Source of the DNA: an uncultured Pelagibacteraceae bacterium
Lineage (GTDB): Bacteria; Pseudomonadota; Alphaproteobacteria; Pelagibacterales; Pelagibacteraceae
Direction: 5' to 3'
Length of the DNA stretch: 41,923 bases
Assembly: GCA_902615715.1 (NCBI GenBank)
Contig: CACMQA010000006.1
Coordinates: 1 to 41,923 of the forward strand
Part shown: positions 19,295 to 27,400 of the stretch, one piece after another
Numbering within the stretch: position 1 is the stretch's first letter
Layout of the letters: each line of letters begins with the position of its first letter
Translations under genes and position numbers: made by a program
Notes under the pieces: model-generated
The model's database searches: none
Told to the model about the DNA's origin: nothing
Seen by the model: only the letters and a program-made list of their open reading frames with translations

Positions 19295-20485
19295 ATGGGT
19301 GAAATAAATTTCTTTCCTGACGATTTAGAAATCAAAGATCAAAAGATAATTCTTAGATTAGATTTAAATGTCCCTATTAAAGATAAGGTTATAAGAGATG
19401 ATACTAGAATAACTTTATGCTTACCTTTTATAAATAGACTAATTGAAAAAAAAGCAAAAATTATAATTATTAGTCATTTAGGTCGACCAAAAGGAATTAA
19501 TGTCCCGGACCTGTCTTTAATACCTATCTATAAATATCTCAAAGATGTGCTTAAAACTAATGTTTATTTTTTTAGAGGAACTTTTGATGGTGATACTAAA
19601 GAAAAATTTTCCCACCTAAAAGGGGGTGAGGTTATATTAATTGAGAATATAAGATTTTTTAAGGAGGAAACCGAAGATGACCTAGATTTTTCAAAAAAAC
19701 TAGGTGAACTTGGAGATATTTATATTAATGATGCATTTTCATGCTCTCATAGAAAACAAGCTTCTGTGCATGGTATAACAAAATTTGTAAAAAAAAATTA
19801 TGCTGGTCCACTATTAAAAAAAGAAATAACGGCAATAAATCTTGTTATAAAAAATAAAAAAGAACCAGTTACTTGCATTATTGGGGGATCAAAAATTTCT
19901 ACAAAGATTAATGTTATTACTAATCTTTTAAAAAAAGTAAATAATTTAGTAATAGTTGGTGCAATGGCTAATAATTTCTTCGTTCATAAAAATTTAAAAG
20001 TTGGTAAATCTTTAATTGAAAAAAATACAAAAGAGATACTAGAAAATATTTATAAAAAAGCAGAGGAACATAATTGTGAAATATTAATACCTGAAGATTG
20101 CATGGTAGGTACAGACTTTGAAGGAATTGGTAAAAATAAAAATCTTGATGAGATTAAAGAAAATGAAATAATTTTAGATATTGGCTTCAATACAGTTAAA
20201 AATATTCAAAAAAAGATAAACGAATCAAATACTGTTCTGTGGAATGGACCAGCCGGATATTTTGAAAATGACAACTTTTCTAAAGGAACTATATCTATAG
20301 CAGAGAGTATTTCTAAGAATACTTTAGAGAGGTCTTTAATATCTGTGCTTGGAGGTGGAGATACTCTAGCAGCAATTAATAAGGGTAGTAACAAACTTAC
20401 TTTCTCTCACTTATCAACAGCAGGAGGAGCATTTTTAGAGTACTTAGAGGGAAAAGACTTGCCTGGTATAAGTGTTTTAAAATAA
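19295..20485 (+). CDS. pgk: Phosphoglycerate kinase
   Basis: A 396-residue kinase that exchanges phosphate between 1,3-bisphosphoglycerate and ADP. Motifs in order: LRLDLNVPI at the N-terminus, SHLGRPKG, ENIRFF, NDAFSCSHRKQASVHG, GGSKISTKI, VLWNGPAGYFE and the C-terminal GGGDTLAAI and STAGGAFLEYLEGK. All are standard. Nine bases separate it from tkt and nine from fba. Confidence 0.98.
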   Translation: MGEINFFPDDLEIKDQKIILRLDLNVPIKDKVIRDDTRITLCLPFINRLIEKKAKIIIISHLGRPKGINVPDLSLIPIYKYLKDVLKTNVYFFRGTFDGDTKEKFSHLKGGEVILIENIRFFKEETEDDLDFSKKLGELGDIYINDAFSCSHRKQASVHGITKFVKKNYAGPLLKKEITAINLVIKNKKEPVTCIIGGSKISTKINVITNLLKKVNNLVIVGAMANNFFVHKNLKVGKSLIEKNTKEILENIYKKAEEHNCEILIPEDCMVGTDFEGIGKNKNLDEIKENEIILDIGFNTVKNIQKKINESNTVLWNGPAGYFENDNFSKGTISIAESISKNTLERSLISVLGGGDTLAAINKGSNKLTFSHLSTAGGAFLEYLEGKDLPGISVLK

Positions 20486-20494
20486 ATAATCGCT

Positions 20495-21511
20495 ATGACA
20501 TTAAATGAAATTGCTAAAAAAATGTGCGCTAAGGGCAAAGGTATTCTTGCAGCAGACGAAAGTACTGGAACAATAGCAAAGAGATTTAAAAGTATAAATG
20601 TAGAAAACATTGAAAAAAATAGACTGAACTTTAGACAGACTCTTTTTAATTCAAGCGCAATGAAAGACTATATTGGAGGAGTAATTTTATTTGATGAAAC
20701 AATAAAACAAAAAACTACATTAGGTCCTTCAATTCCTGAATTAATTTCAAAACATGGTGCTGTACCAGGAATAAAAGTTGATAAAGGAGCAAAACCTCTT
20801 GCAGGATCTAATGACGAGACTGTAACAGAGGGTTTAGATGGTTTGCGTGAAAGATTAAAAGAATATTATAATTTGGGTGCAAGATTTACAAAATGGAGAG
20901 CTGTATATAAAATTTCAGATAATTTTCCATCATCTCAATCAATAAAGTCAAACGCACATGCTTTAGCTAGATACGCTGCTTTAGTTCAAGAAGCTAAAAT
21001 GGTGCCCATAGTTGAGCCTGAAGTTTTAATGGATGGCTCACATAACATTGATAAATGCTACCAAGTAACAACGGACGTTCTTAATGAGTGTTTTAATGAA
21101 CTTGAGATTCACAAAATTGATTTAAAAGGTACGGTGCTTAAACCTAATATGGTAATACCTGGTTCAGAATGCAAAGATAAACCTAGCTCTGAAGAAATAG
21201 CAAAAAAAACTTTGGATTGTTTGAAAAAAAATGTGCCAGATGAAGTGCCTGGTATAGCATTCCTATCTGGCGGACAGTCAGAAATAGAATCTAGTAAAAA
21301 CTTAAATGAAATAAATAAAATAAATGATAGTAATTTTTTAATTACTTTCTCTTATGGAAGAGGACTACAAGCAAGTGCCTTGAAAGAATTCGGAAAAAAT
21401 CAAGAAAATTTAGAAAATATTCAAAAGGCTTTTAACCATAGAGCTAAAATGAATGGTCTCTCATCTCAAGGGGAGTGGTCAGAAAAATTAGAGAAAGAGT
21501 TTGTGGCTTAA
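20495..21511 (+). CDS. fba: Fructose-bisphosphate aldolase, class I
   Basis: A Schiff-base aldolase of the animal/plant type (338 residues), not the zinc-dependent class II enzyme usual in proteobacteria. GILAADESTGTIAKRF holds the Asp that aligns with rabbit Asp33, KWRAVYKI holds the Lys equivalent to Lys146, and GTVLKPNMVIPG holds the Schiff-base Lys (residue 216, rabbit Lys229). FLSGGQSE and FSYGRGLQASALK complete the active site. The long C-terminal tail with the terminal Tyr of vertebrate enzymes is lacking. The end overlaps the open thiE frame. Confidence 0.95.
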   Translation: MTLNEIAKKMCAKGKGILAADESTGTIAKRFKSINVENIEKNRLNFRQTLFNSSAMKDYIGGVILFDETIKQKTTLGPSIPELISKHGAVPGIKVDKGAKPLAGSNDETVTEGLDGLRERLKEYYNLGARFTKWRAVYKISDNFPSSQSIKSNAHALARYAALVQEAKMVPIVEPEVLMDGSHNIDKCYQVTTDVLNECFNELEIHKIDLKGTVLKPNMVIPGSECKDKPSSEEIAKKTLDCLKKNVPDEVPGIAFLSGGQSEIESSKNLNEINKINDSNFLITFSYGRGLQASALKEFGKNQENLENIQKAFNHRAKMNGLSSQGEWSEKLEKEFVA

Positions 21512-21516
21512 AACCT

Positions 21517-22119
21517 TTGAGAAGATCATTATATTTAATTTCACCTAATAAAATTAATCAAAATTTTTACAATAGTTTAGATAAAGTATTGTCTTTTAAT
21601 AATGTAAATTTTTTTCAGTTAAGGTTAAAAAATGTAAGCCAAAAAAAAATTATTAATATCTCTAAAAAAATAAGAAGAATAACTGTCAAACATAAAGTGA
21701 AGTTTATTATTAATGATAATTATACTTTAGTTTCTAAGATTAAAGCTAATGGATGTCATATGGGTCAACAAGATGGTTCTTTTAAAATTGTAAGAAAAAA
21801 ACTTAAAGGAAAAATCTTAGGAATTACATGTCATAACTCCAAAGTCCTTGCAAATAAAGCTATTGATCATAATGCAGATTATATTGCTTTTGGGTCATTT
21901 TTTAGATCAAGACTTAAACCAGATGCTAAAAAGGCAAATTTAAATATTTTAAAATGGGCGAAAAAAAATATAAAAAAACCAATTGTTGTTATTGGTGGTA
22001 TTAATAATATTAACTACAAAAGATTGATTAAAGCTGGTGCAAAATATATTGCATTATCAAGTTTTATTTGGGATAACCCAAAATTAAAACCTGAACAAGC
22101 GATTAGGAAATTTAAATGA
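21517..22119 (+). CDS. thiE: Thiamine-phosphate synthase
   Basis: Couples HMP-pyrophosphate with thiazole phosphate. After the opening SLYLISPNK come FFQLRLKN, FIINDNYTLVSKIKANGCHMGQ-type residues (FIINDNY and GCHMGQQDG), and GITCHNS, ADYIAFGSFF and IVVIGGINNIN, matching the TIM-barrel layout of ThiE. The start is uncertain: TTG at 21517 fits the family N-terminus and lies 5 bases after the fba stop, suggesting translational restart, but the frame is open back to a GTG at 21475 inside fba. No clear ribosome-binding site supports either. It overlaps efp by 4 bp. It pairs functionally with thiD at 2801-3613. Confidence 0.88.
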   Translation: MRRSLYLISPNKINQNFYNSLDKVLSFNNVNFFQLRLKNVSQKKIINISKKIRRITVKHKVKFIINDNYTLVSKIKANGCHMGQQDGSFKIVRKKLKGKILGITCHNSKVLANKAIDHNADYIAFGSFFRSRLKPDAKKANLNILKWAKKNIKKPIVVIGGINNINYKRLIKAGAKYIALSSFIWDNPKLKPEQAIRKFK

Positions 22120-22679
22120 AAATTACAGCAAATGAAATAAAACCTGGAATGATAATAGAGCATAAAAATGACTATTGGAATGTTTTAAAAACTCAACATG
22201 TTAAACCAGGCAAAGGTGGAGCTTTTAATCAAGTAGAATTAAAAAGTGTTATTAAAGGAACGAAATTAAACGAAAGATTTAGATCAAATGAAACTGTTGA
22301 AAAAGCTGAGGTTGATGAAAAAAAATTTAACTTTTTATATATAGATGGAGAAAATTGTCACTTTATGGACAACAAAAATTTTGAACAAGTAGAAATACCC
22401 AAATCATTAACTGGAGAACAATACAAACTTTTAAAAGAAAATTTAGAAGTTACTATTTCATTTATGGAGGGAAAACCTATTTCAATTGAACTTCCAAATA
22501 ATATTGAATGTGTTATTGAAACTACAGACGCAGCAATAAAAAACCAAACGGCTTCATCTTCATATAAGCCAGCAATGCTTGATTGTGGGATAAAGATAAA
22601 TGTTCCTCCGTTCATTGAAAGTGGAGAAAAAATCATTATTGACACTCGATCATTAGAGTATGTTAAAAGAGTAAATTAA
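22116..22679 (+). CDS. efp: Translation elongation factor P
   Basis: A 187-residue EF-P with three OB-like domains. It relieves ribosomes stalled at consecutive prolines. The loop VKPGKGGAF holds Lys33, equivalent to E. coli Lys34, which is modified with beta-lysine by EpmA; a lysine at the tip rather than arginine implies the EpmAB-type route, though the modifying genes are not in the window. The C-terminal motif CGIKINVPPFIESGEKIIIDT is the family signature. Start ATG overlaps the thiE stop, and the stop overlaps the suhB ATG as TAATG. Confidence 0.97.
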   Translation: MKITANEIKPGMIIEHKNDYWNVLKTQHVKPGKGGAFNQVELKSVIKGTKLNERFRSNETVEKAEVDEKKFNFLYIDGENCHFMDNKNFEQVEIPKSLTGEQYKLLKENLEVTISFMEGKPISIELPNNIECVIETTDAAIKNQTASSSYKPAMLDCGIKINVPPFIESGEKIIIDTRSLEYVKRVN

Positions 22680-23467
22680 TGAGGTTGAATTCTCCTCAAA
22701 TAAATTTAATTACAAAAGCATGCATGAAAGCATCTAGATCGTTAATTAGAGATTTTGGTGAGATTGAAAACTTACAAGTTTCCTCAAAAGGTCCAGGAGA
22801 TTTTGTAACTTCTGCTGACAAAAGAACGGAAAAAATTTTATTAGAAGAATTGCAAAAAGCTCATCCTGATTATGGTGTTATAACTGAAGAAACAGGAATA
22901 ATTAATAAATCAAATACTAAAAATAGATGGATTATTGATCCAATTGATGGAACTTTTAACTTTATGAACGGTATTCCACAATTTGCTATTTCAATCGGAT
23001 ATGAAGAAGATAATGAAATTAAATGTGGTGTTATTTTTAATCCAATTATGAATGAGCTGTTTTGTGCGGAAAAAGGTAATGGTGCATATCTAAATAATTC
23101 TAGAATAAGAGTTTCAAATAAAAAAAATATTAAAGATGCATTAATTGTTACTGGAGGGCCAAAAGGCTCTAGTAAAATCAAAGATAAAATATTTTCAGAA
23201 TATATTAATGTTTCAAATAATGTTTCAAACGTAAGAAAGTTCGGAAGTGCCGCTTTGGACGTAGCTTATGTTGCTTGTGGAAGGTTTGATGGATATTGGC
23301 AAAGAGAACTTAATTATTGGGACATAGCTGCAGGTATTATAATTTTAAAAGAAGCTGGAGGTTATGTAGATTTTTTTGAAGAGGATAAAAACTTGCCTCT
23401 AAAAAAGAACATTTTGGCATCCAATTCCATTATTCATGAGGAATTAAGGGATTTAATTAATAAATAA
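22679..23467 (+). CDS. suhB: Inositol-1-monophosphatase family protein (SuhB-like)
   Basis: A 262-residue member of the FIG lithium-sensitive phosphatase superfamily. Metal-binding motifs are complete: VITEETG, WIIDPIDGTFNFMNGIP and, towards the C-terminus, YWDIAAGIIILKEAGG. In vivo it may dephosphorylate inositol phosphate; E. coli SuhB also acts in rRNA transcription antitermination, which cannot be read from the sequence. Translation is probably coupled to efp through the TAATG overlap. Confidence 0.95.
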   Translation: MRLNSPQINLITKACMKASRSLIRDFGEIENLQVSSKGPGDFVTSADKRTEKILLEELQKAHPDYGVITEETGIINKSNTKNRWIIDPIDGTFNFMNGIPQFAISIGYEEDNEIKCGVIFNPIMNELFCAEKGNGAYLNNSRIRVSNKKNIKDALIVTGGPKGSSKIKDKIFSEYINVSNNVSNVRKFGSAALDVAYVACGRFDGYWQRELNYWDIAAGIIILKEAGGYVDFFEEDKNLPLKKNILASNSIIHEELRDLINK

Positions 23468-23508
23468 AGATATTGAGTAAAAACTATTATTAATATAAAA
23501 CTCCGCAC

Positions 23509-23733
23509 ATGAAAAAAAACATACACCCAAATTATCACAAAATTAAAGTTGTAATGACTGACGGTACAGAGTTTGAAACTAGATCGACTTGGGGTAAAGA
23601 AAATGATGTTTTAAAATTAGATATTGATCCAAAATCTCATTTCGCTTGGACTGGTGGTACTCAAAAAATTTTAGATAAAGGTAGAGTGAGTAAATATAAT
23701 AAAAAATTTAGCAACCTAAGATCAAAAAAATAG
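23509..23733 (+). CDS. rpmE: Ribosomal protein bL31, zinc-free type
   Basis: A 74-residue bL31 beginning [19 protein letters not shown]. The four Cys of the zinc-binding form are all absent (the usual CxCG position reads MTDG), as usual for alphaproteobacterial bL31. The C-terminal [12 protein letters not shown] is the conserved rRNA-binding end. It lies 41 bp after suhB and 3 bp before trcR, so it may start its own transcript. Confidence 0.95.
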   Translation: MKKNIHPNYHKIKVVMTDGTEFETRSTWGKENDVLKLDIDPKSHFAWTGGTQKILDKGRVSKYNKKFSNLRSKK

Positions 23734-23736
23734 TTT

Positions 23737-24321
23737 ATGACTGAAACTCCATTCATGCCAAAAGCAACAGCTGTTTGGTTAGTAGAGAACACTACTTTAA
23801 CTTTTAAACAAATTGCAGAATTTTGTAATTTACATGAGTTGGAAGTAAAAGGAATTGCAGATGGGGATGTAGCTAAAGGAATAAAAGCTTATAATCCAAT
23901 ATTAGCTGGTCAATTATCTAGAGAAGAAATAGAAATTTGTTCGAAAGACCCGGAAAAAAAGTTAAAATTATTAAAAAAAATTGAAGAAATAGAGGTCAAG
24001 GAGAGAAAAAAACCGAAATATACTCCTTTATCAAAAAGACAAGACAGGCCCGATGCAATTTTATGGCTATGTAAAAACGCCTCTGAATTAACTGACGGAC
24101 AAATCTCTAAGCTTGTTGGTAGCACAAAAGGTACTGTTTCTCTTATAAGAAAAAGAAGTTATTGGAATTTTTCTAGTTTGAAACCAAGAGACCCTGTAAT
24201 CCTAGCTTTATGCACCCAAGAAGCATTTCAAAAAGCTCTGGATAAAGCAAAAAGAAGAGTTGAGCGAGAGAAAAAAGCTAAAATTAGAGAGGAAAAAAAA
24301 GCTCAAGCAGCTTCTCTCTAG
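23737..24321 (+). CDS. trcR: DUF1013 family protein, cell-cycle regulator TrcR-like
   Basis: A 194-residue soluble, basic protein restricted, as far as I know, to alphaproteobacteria and named TrcR (cell cycle transcriptional regulator) in public annotation. It starts with MPKATAVWLVENTTLTFKQIAEFC, which reads as a helix-turn-helix, and a second possible helix-turn-helix is DGQISKLVGSTKGTVSLIRKR. The last 35 residues are a charged Lys/Arg/Glu helix. Evidence for a DNA-binding role is the repeated helix-turn-helix pattern; targets are unknown. Three bases separate it from rpmE. Confidence 0.82.
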   Translation: MTETPFMPKATAVWLVENTTLTFKQIAEFCNLHELEVKGIADGDVAKGIKAYNPILAGQLSREEIEICSKDPEKKLKLLKKIEEIEVKERKKPKYTPLSKRQDRPDAILWLCKNASELTDGQISKLVGSTKGTVSLIRKRSYWNFSSLKPRDPVILALCTQEAFQKALDKAKRRVEREKKAKIREEKKAQAASL

Positions 24322-24372
24322 ACAAAAAGATCTTCTAATGATAACTACCAAGAAAATTAACTGGAGGTTTTT

Positions 24373-24567
24373 ATTAAAATAGACGTTAAAGATAACAATG
24401 TGGAGCAAGCTATAAGAGTTCTTAAAAGAAAGCTCCAAAAAGAGGGTTTTTTTAAAGTAATGAAGATGAAAAGTACTTATGAAAAACCATCCGAAAAAAA
24501 AAAGAGAGTTCAAACAGAAAATATTAAAAGAATAAAAAAACTTCAAAAACTAAAGAACAGGTACTAA
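24373..24567 (+). CDS. rpsU: Ribosomal protein bS21, start codon ATT
   Basis: Translation from ATT at 24373 gives 64 residues that open MKIDVKDNNVEQAIRVLKRK and continue KEGFFKVMKMKSTYEKPSEKK, matching alphaproteobacterial bS21 (VRDNNVxQALR and the YEKPSEKK motif). No ATG, GTG or TTG exists between the in-frame stop at 24358-24360 and the conserved start of the protein; the first GTG (24400) would delete the conserved DNN stretch. A strong GGAGG at 24363-24367 lies five bases before the ATT, which fixes the start. An upstream 14-codon frame (ATG at 24338, TAG at 24380-24382) runs over this start. Confidence 0.85.
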   Translation: MKIDVKDNNVEQAIRVLKRKLQKEGFFKVMKMKSTYEKPSEKKKRVQTENIKRIKKLQKLKNRY

Positions 24568-24593
24568 ATTTATTCAAAATGAGAGGATTAACA

Positions 24594-24797
24594 ATGCCAT
24601 CTGGTAAAATTAAATGGTTTAACGCCAAAAAAGGTTATGGTTTTATAACTGATGATGAAACTCAAAAAGATATTTTTCTTCATGTATCAGCTTTGGAGAG
24701 TTCAAAGCTTAGAGTTTTAAAAGAGGATCAGACAATAGTTTACGACATAAAAGAAGAAAAAGATAAACTTCAAGCAATAAACATAAAGAAAAAATAA
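24594..24797 (+). CDS. Cold-shock domain protein (CspA family)
   Basis: A 67-residue single cold-shock domain. MPSGKIKWFNAKKGYGFI holds the RNP1 motif and DIFLHVSAL the RNP2 motif, both used to bind single-stranded nucleic acid. ATG 24594 is preferred over the in-frame ATG at 24579 because GAGAGGA at 24581-24587 is at the right distance and CspA proteins normally begin three or four residues before GKIKWF. It follows rpsU by 26 bp and ends only 5 bp before the initiator tRNA, so the three must share a transcript unless a promoter hides in the coding region. Confidence 0.95.
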   Translation: MPSGKIKWFNAKKGYGFITDDETQKDIFLHVSALESSKLRVLKEDQTIVYDIKEEKDKLQAINIKKK

Positions 24798-24802
24798 TTT
24801 AT

Positions 24803-24879
<77 letters not shown>

Positions 24880-24881
24880 AA

Positions 24882-26705
24882 ATGGCAAATATAATTAGAA
24901 ATATTACAATTATAGCCCACGTCGATCATGGAAAAACAACTTTGATTGATAGTTTAATGAAGCAAAGTGGTACATTTAGAGAAAATGAAAATGTAGAGGA
25001 AAGAGTAATGGACTCTGGAGAATTGGAAAAAGAGAGAGGAATAACAATTCTCGCTAAACCTACATCTATAAATTGGAAAGATTCTAAAATTAATATTATC
25101 GATACTCCTGGACACAGAGATTTTGCAGCAGAAGTTGAAAGAGTATTACATATGGCTGATGGAGCATTATTACTAATTGATTCAGCCGAGGGAGTAATGC
25201 CACAAACGAAATTTGTATTATCTAAAGCTTTGAAACAAGGCTTAAAGCCAATTGTAGTAATTAACAAGCTTGATAAACAGGATCAGAGAGCAAATGAAGT
25301 ATTAGATGAAACTTTTGACTTATTTGTAAGTCTTGATGCAAATGAAGAGCAGTTAGATTTCCCGGTATTATACGCAAGCGGAAGATCTGGTTGGGCATCT
25401 AAAGAGATAGATGGTCCAAGAGAAAATTTGCAACCCTTATTAAATTTAATAATTGAACATGTCAAACCATCAACTTTTGATAAAACAAAACCATTCGCTA
25501 TGCTTTCTACACTTCTTTATGCCGACAGTTTTTTAGGAAGAAGCCTAGTAGGAAAAATTGCTCAAGGAATTGCAAAAGCAAATCAACAAATTAAAGCAAT
25601 AGATCTAAGTGGAAAAAAAGTTGATGAAGGAAGACTAACAAAAATATTTAGATATGAAGGAACAAAAAAAGTTCCTATCGAACAAGGTGAGGCTGGAGAT
25701 ATAGTAATTATTGCAGGGTTAGAAAAAGCTAACGTTGCTGATACAATTTGTGATTTAGAAATAAATGATCCAATCAATGCAACCCCTATTGACCCTCCTA
25801 CTATGTCAATAACAATTACCGTTAATAGTTCTCCTTTAGCAGGTACGGAAGGAAAAAAATTAACAAGTACACAAATAAGAGAACGATTAATTTTGGAAGC
25901 TGAAAACAATGTTGGGATCAACTTTGAAGAAAATGACAATAAGGATGCTTTCGTTATAAGTGGTAGAGGTGAGTTAATGTTAGAGATTCTTTTGACACAG
26001 ATGCGAAGAGAGGGTTTTGAAATGACCGTTAGCCCACCAAAAGTTTTAATTAGAAAAGACGATCAAGGTAATAAAATGGAGCCAATCGAAGAAATAACAA
26101 TGGATTTGGACGAAGAATTTTCTTCAAAAGTAATCGATTCAATGAATAGAAGAAAAGGCAAACTAATTGACTTAAAAGATACTGGAAAAAACAAAAAAAG
26201 ATTAATTTTTCATGCTCCAACTAGAGGGATGATGGGTTACACAAGTCGATTTTTAACTTTAACAAAAGGAACTGGTGTAATAAATAGAATTTTTCACTCT
26301 TATGGAGAATACACAGGAGATATGGAGGGAAGAAGAAACGGTGCTTTAATTTCCATGGAAAATGGTAAAGCAGTTGCCTTTGCTATTTTCAATTTACAAG
26401 CTCGAGGTGAAATGTTTGTGACACATAATGATCCAGTCTACGAGGGGATGATTGTTGGCCTTTCTTCAAAAAGTGGTGACTTGGAAATTAATGTTTTAAA
26501 AGGAAAAAAACTTACAAATATGAGAACTCAAGGAACTGATGAAAATGTAGTTTTAACACCAGTAAGAAAGATATCTATTGCCGAACAATTAAGTATGCTT
26601 AATACAGATGAAGCTTTAGAAATAACACCAAAATCTTGTAGACTTAGAAAGTTGATATTAGATCCTCATGAAAGAAAAAGGCAATCAAGAGCCAAGGCTT
26701 CTTAG
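24882..26705 (+). CDS. typA: Ribosome-associated GTPase TypA/BipA
   Basis: A 607-residue translational GTPase of the EF-G superfamily involved in ribosome assembly and stress. G1 AHVDHGKTT, the switch region RGITILAKP, G3 DTPGHRDF and G4 NKLDKQD are present, followed by the BipA-specific C-terminal domains (RGMMGYTSRFLTLTKGTG and RGEMFVTHNDPVYEGMIVG). ATG 24882 must be the start because the G1 motif begins about a dozen residues in. Only two bases separate it from the end of tRNA-fMet, and no ribosome-binding site exists. Its stop overlaps the stop of convergent tal by three to four bases. Confidence 0.97.
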   Translation: MANIIRNITIIAHVDHGKTTLIDSLMKQSGTFRENENVEERVMDSGELEKERGITILAKPTSINWKDSKINIIDTPGHRDFAAEVERVLHMADGALLLIDSAEGVMPQTKFVLSKALKQGLKPIVVINKLDKQDQRANEVLDETFDLFVSLDANEEQLDFPVLYASGRSGWASKEIDGPRENLQPLLNLIIEHVKPSTFDKTKPFAMLSTLLYADSFLGRSLVGKIAQGIAKANQQIKAIDLSGKKVDEGRLTKIFRYEGTKKVPIEQGEAGDIVIIAGLEKANVADTICDLEINDPINATPIDPPTMSITITVNSSPLAGTEGKKLTSTQIRERLILEAENNVGINFEENDNKDAFVISGRGELMLEILLTQMRREGFEMTVSPPKVLIRKDDQGNKMEPIEEITMDLDEEFSSKVIDSMNRRKGKLIDLKDTGKNKKRLIFHAPTRGMMGYTSRFLTLTKGTGVINRIFHSYGEYTGDMEGRRNGALISMENGKAVAFAIFNLQARGEMFVTHNDPVYEGMIVGLSSKSGDLEINVLKGKKLTNMRTQGTDENVVLTPVRKISIAEQLSMLNTDEALEITPKSCRLRKLILDPHERKRQSRAKAS

Positions 26706-27400
26706 AGACTGAATCTTGATTTTTTACTATCAGTTAGAAAACCTTTAACAGTATCAAGTGTCATAGATTTGAAACTTTTACCAAATCCTGTAATTTGATT
26801 TATTACTTTTGGCGGCATTGTAATTATATTACAATTTAATTGTTTTGCTTGAATAAAGTTGTAAGCTTCTCTCGTACTAGCCCACAGAATTTCAATATTT
26901 TTATTTTTCTTAGTTAAAGAGATGCTTTTTTTAAATATTGGAAGAGGGTCTTTGCCTTTATCAGCCATTCTACCTGCAAATATTGAAATTATTGATTTTG
27001 TTTTTTTATTTAATTTTTTAAAAATTTTTTTAGTTTGCTCAAATGTATAAACTGCAGTTATGTTGAGTTTAATTCCTTTATCACTCAATTCTTTGATTAC
27101 TGGTCCTGTAAATACTCCTTTAGAATTTACAACTGGAATTTTTACATAAACATTTTTACCCCAAGAGTTAATTTCGTAAGCTTGTTTGAGCATGTCTTTA
27201 AAATTATCTGCAAATACTTCAAAAGAAATAGGTTTTTTTTTGCAAGTCTTCAAAATTTTAAGAGAATACTGTTTATAATTTTTAGCTCCAGCTAATCGCA
27301 TTAAACTTGGATTAGTTGTAAAACCATCAACTAAGGATTTATTATTAAAAAATTTAATTGTCTTGTAGTCAGCAATGTCACAAAAAATTTTTGTTTTCAT
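26702..27400 (-). CDS. tal: Transaldolase (small TalC/Fsa-like type)
   Basis: A 232-residue Schiff-base TIM-barrel enzyme of the short transaldolase group. It opens KIFCDIADYKTIKFF with GFTTNPSLMR, has the catalytic Lys87 in NVYVKIPV, then GIKLNITAVYT and IFAGRMADKGKDP. The small size matches TalC/fructose-6-phosphate aldolase relatives rather than E. coli TalB (317 residues); transaldolase activity is the more likely because tkt is also present and the cell needs the pentose phosphate link. It is last in the pnt transcript, its ATG overlapping the pntB stop as TAATG. Confidence 0.88.
   Translation of the reverse strand: MKTKIFCDIADYKTIKFFNNKSLVDGFTTNPSLMRLAGAKNYKQYSLKILKTCKKKPISFEVFADNFKDMLKQAYEINSWGKNVYVKIPVVNSKGVFTGPVIKELSDKGIKLNITAVYTFEQTKKIFKKLNKKTKSIISIFAGRMADKGKDPLPIFKKSISLTKKNKNIEILWASTREAYNFIQAKQLNCNIITMPPKVINQITGFGKSFKSMTLDTVKGFLTDSKKSRFSL

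Noticed and set aside
21475-21516. GTG at 21475 as the thiE start
   Set aside because: It lies deep in fba, its purine-rich stretch touches the GTG with no spacing, and the extra residues do not look like ThiE. It is kept only as an alternative.
24579-24593. ATG at 24579 as the cold-shock gene start
   Set aside because: The ribosome-binding site GAGAGGA lies downstream of it and is correctly spaced for ATG 24594.
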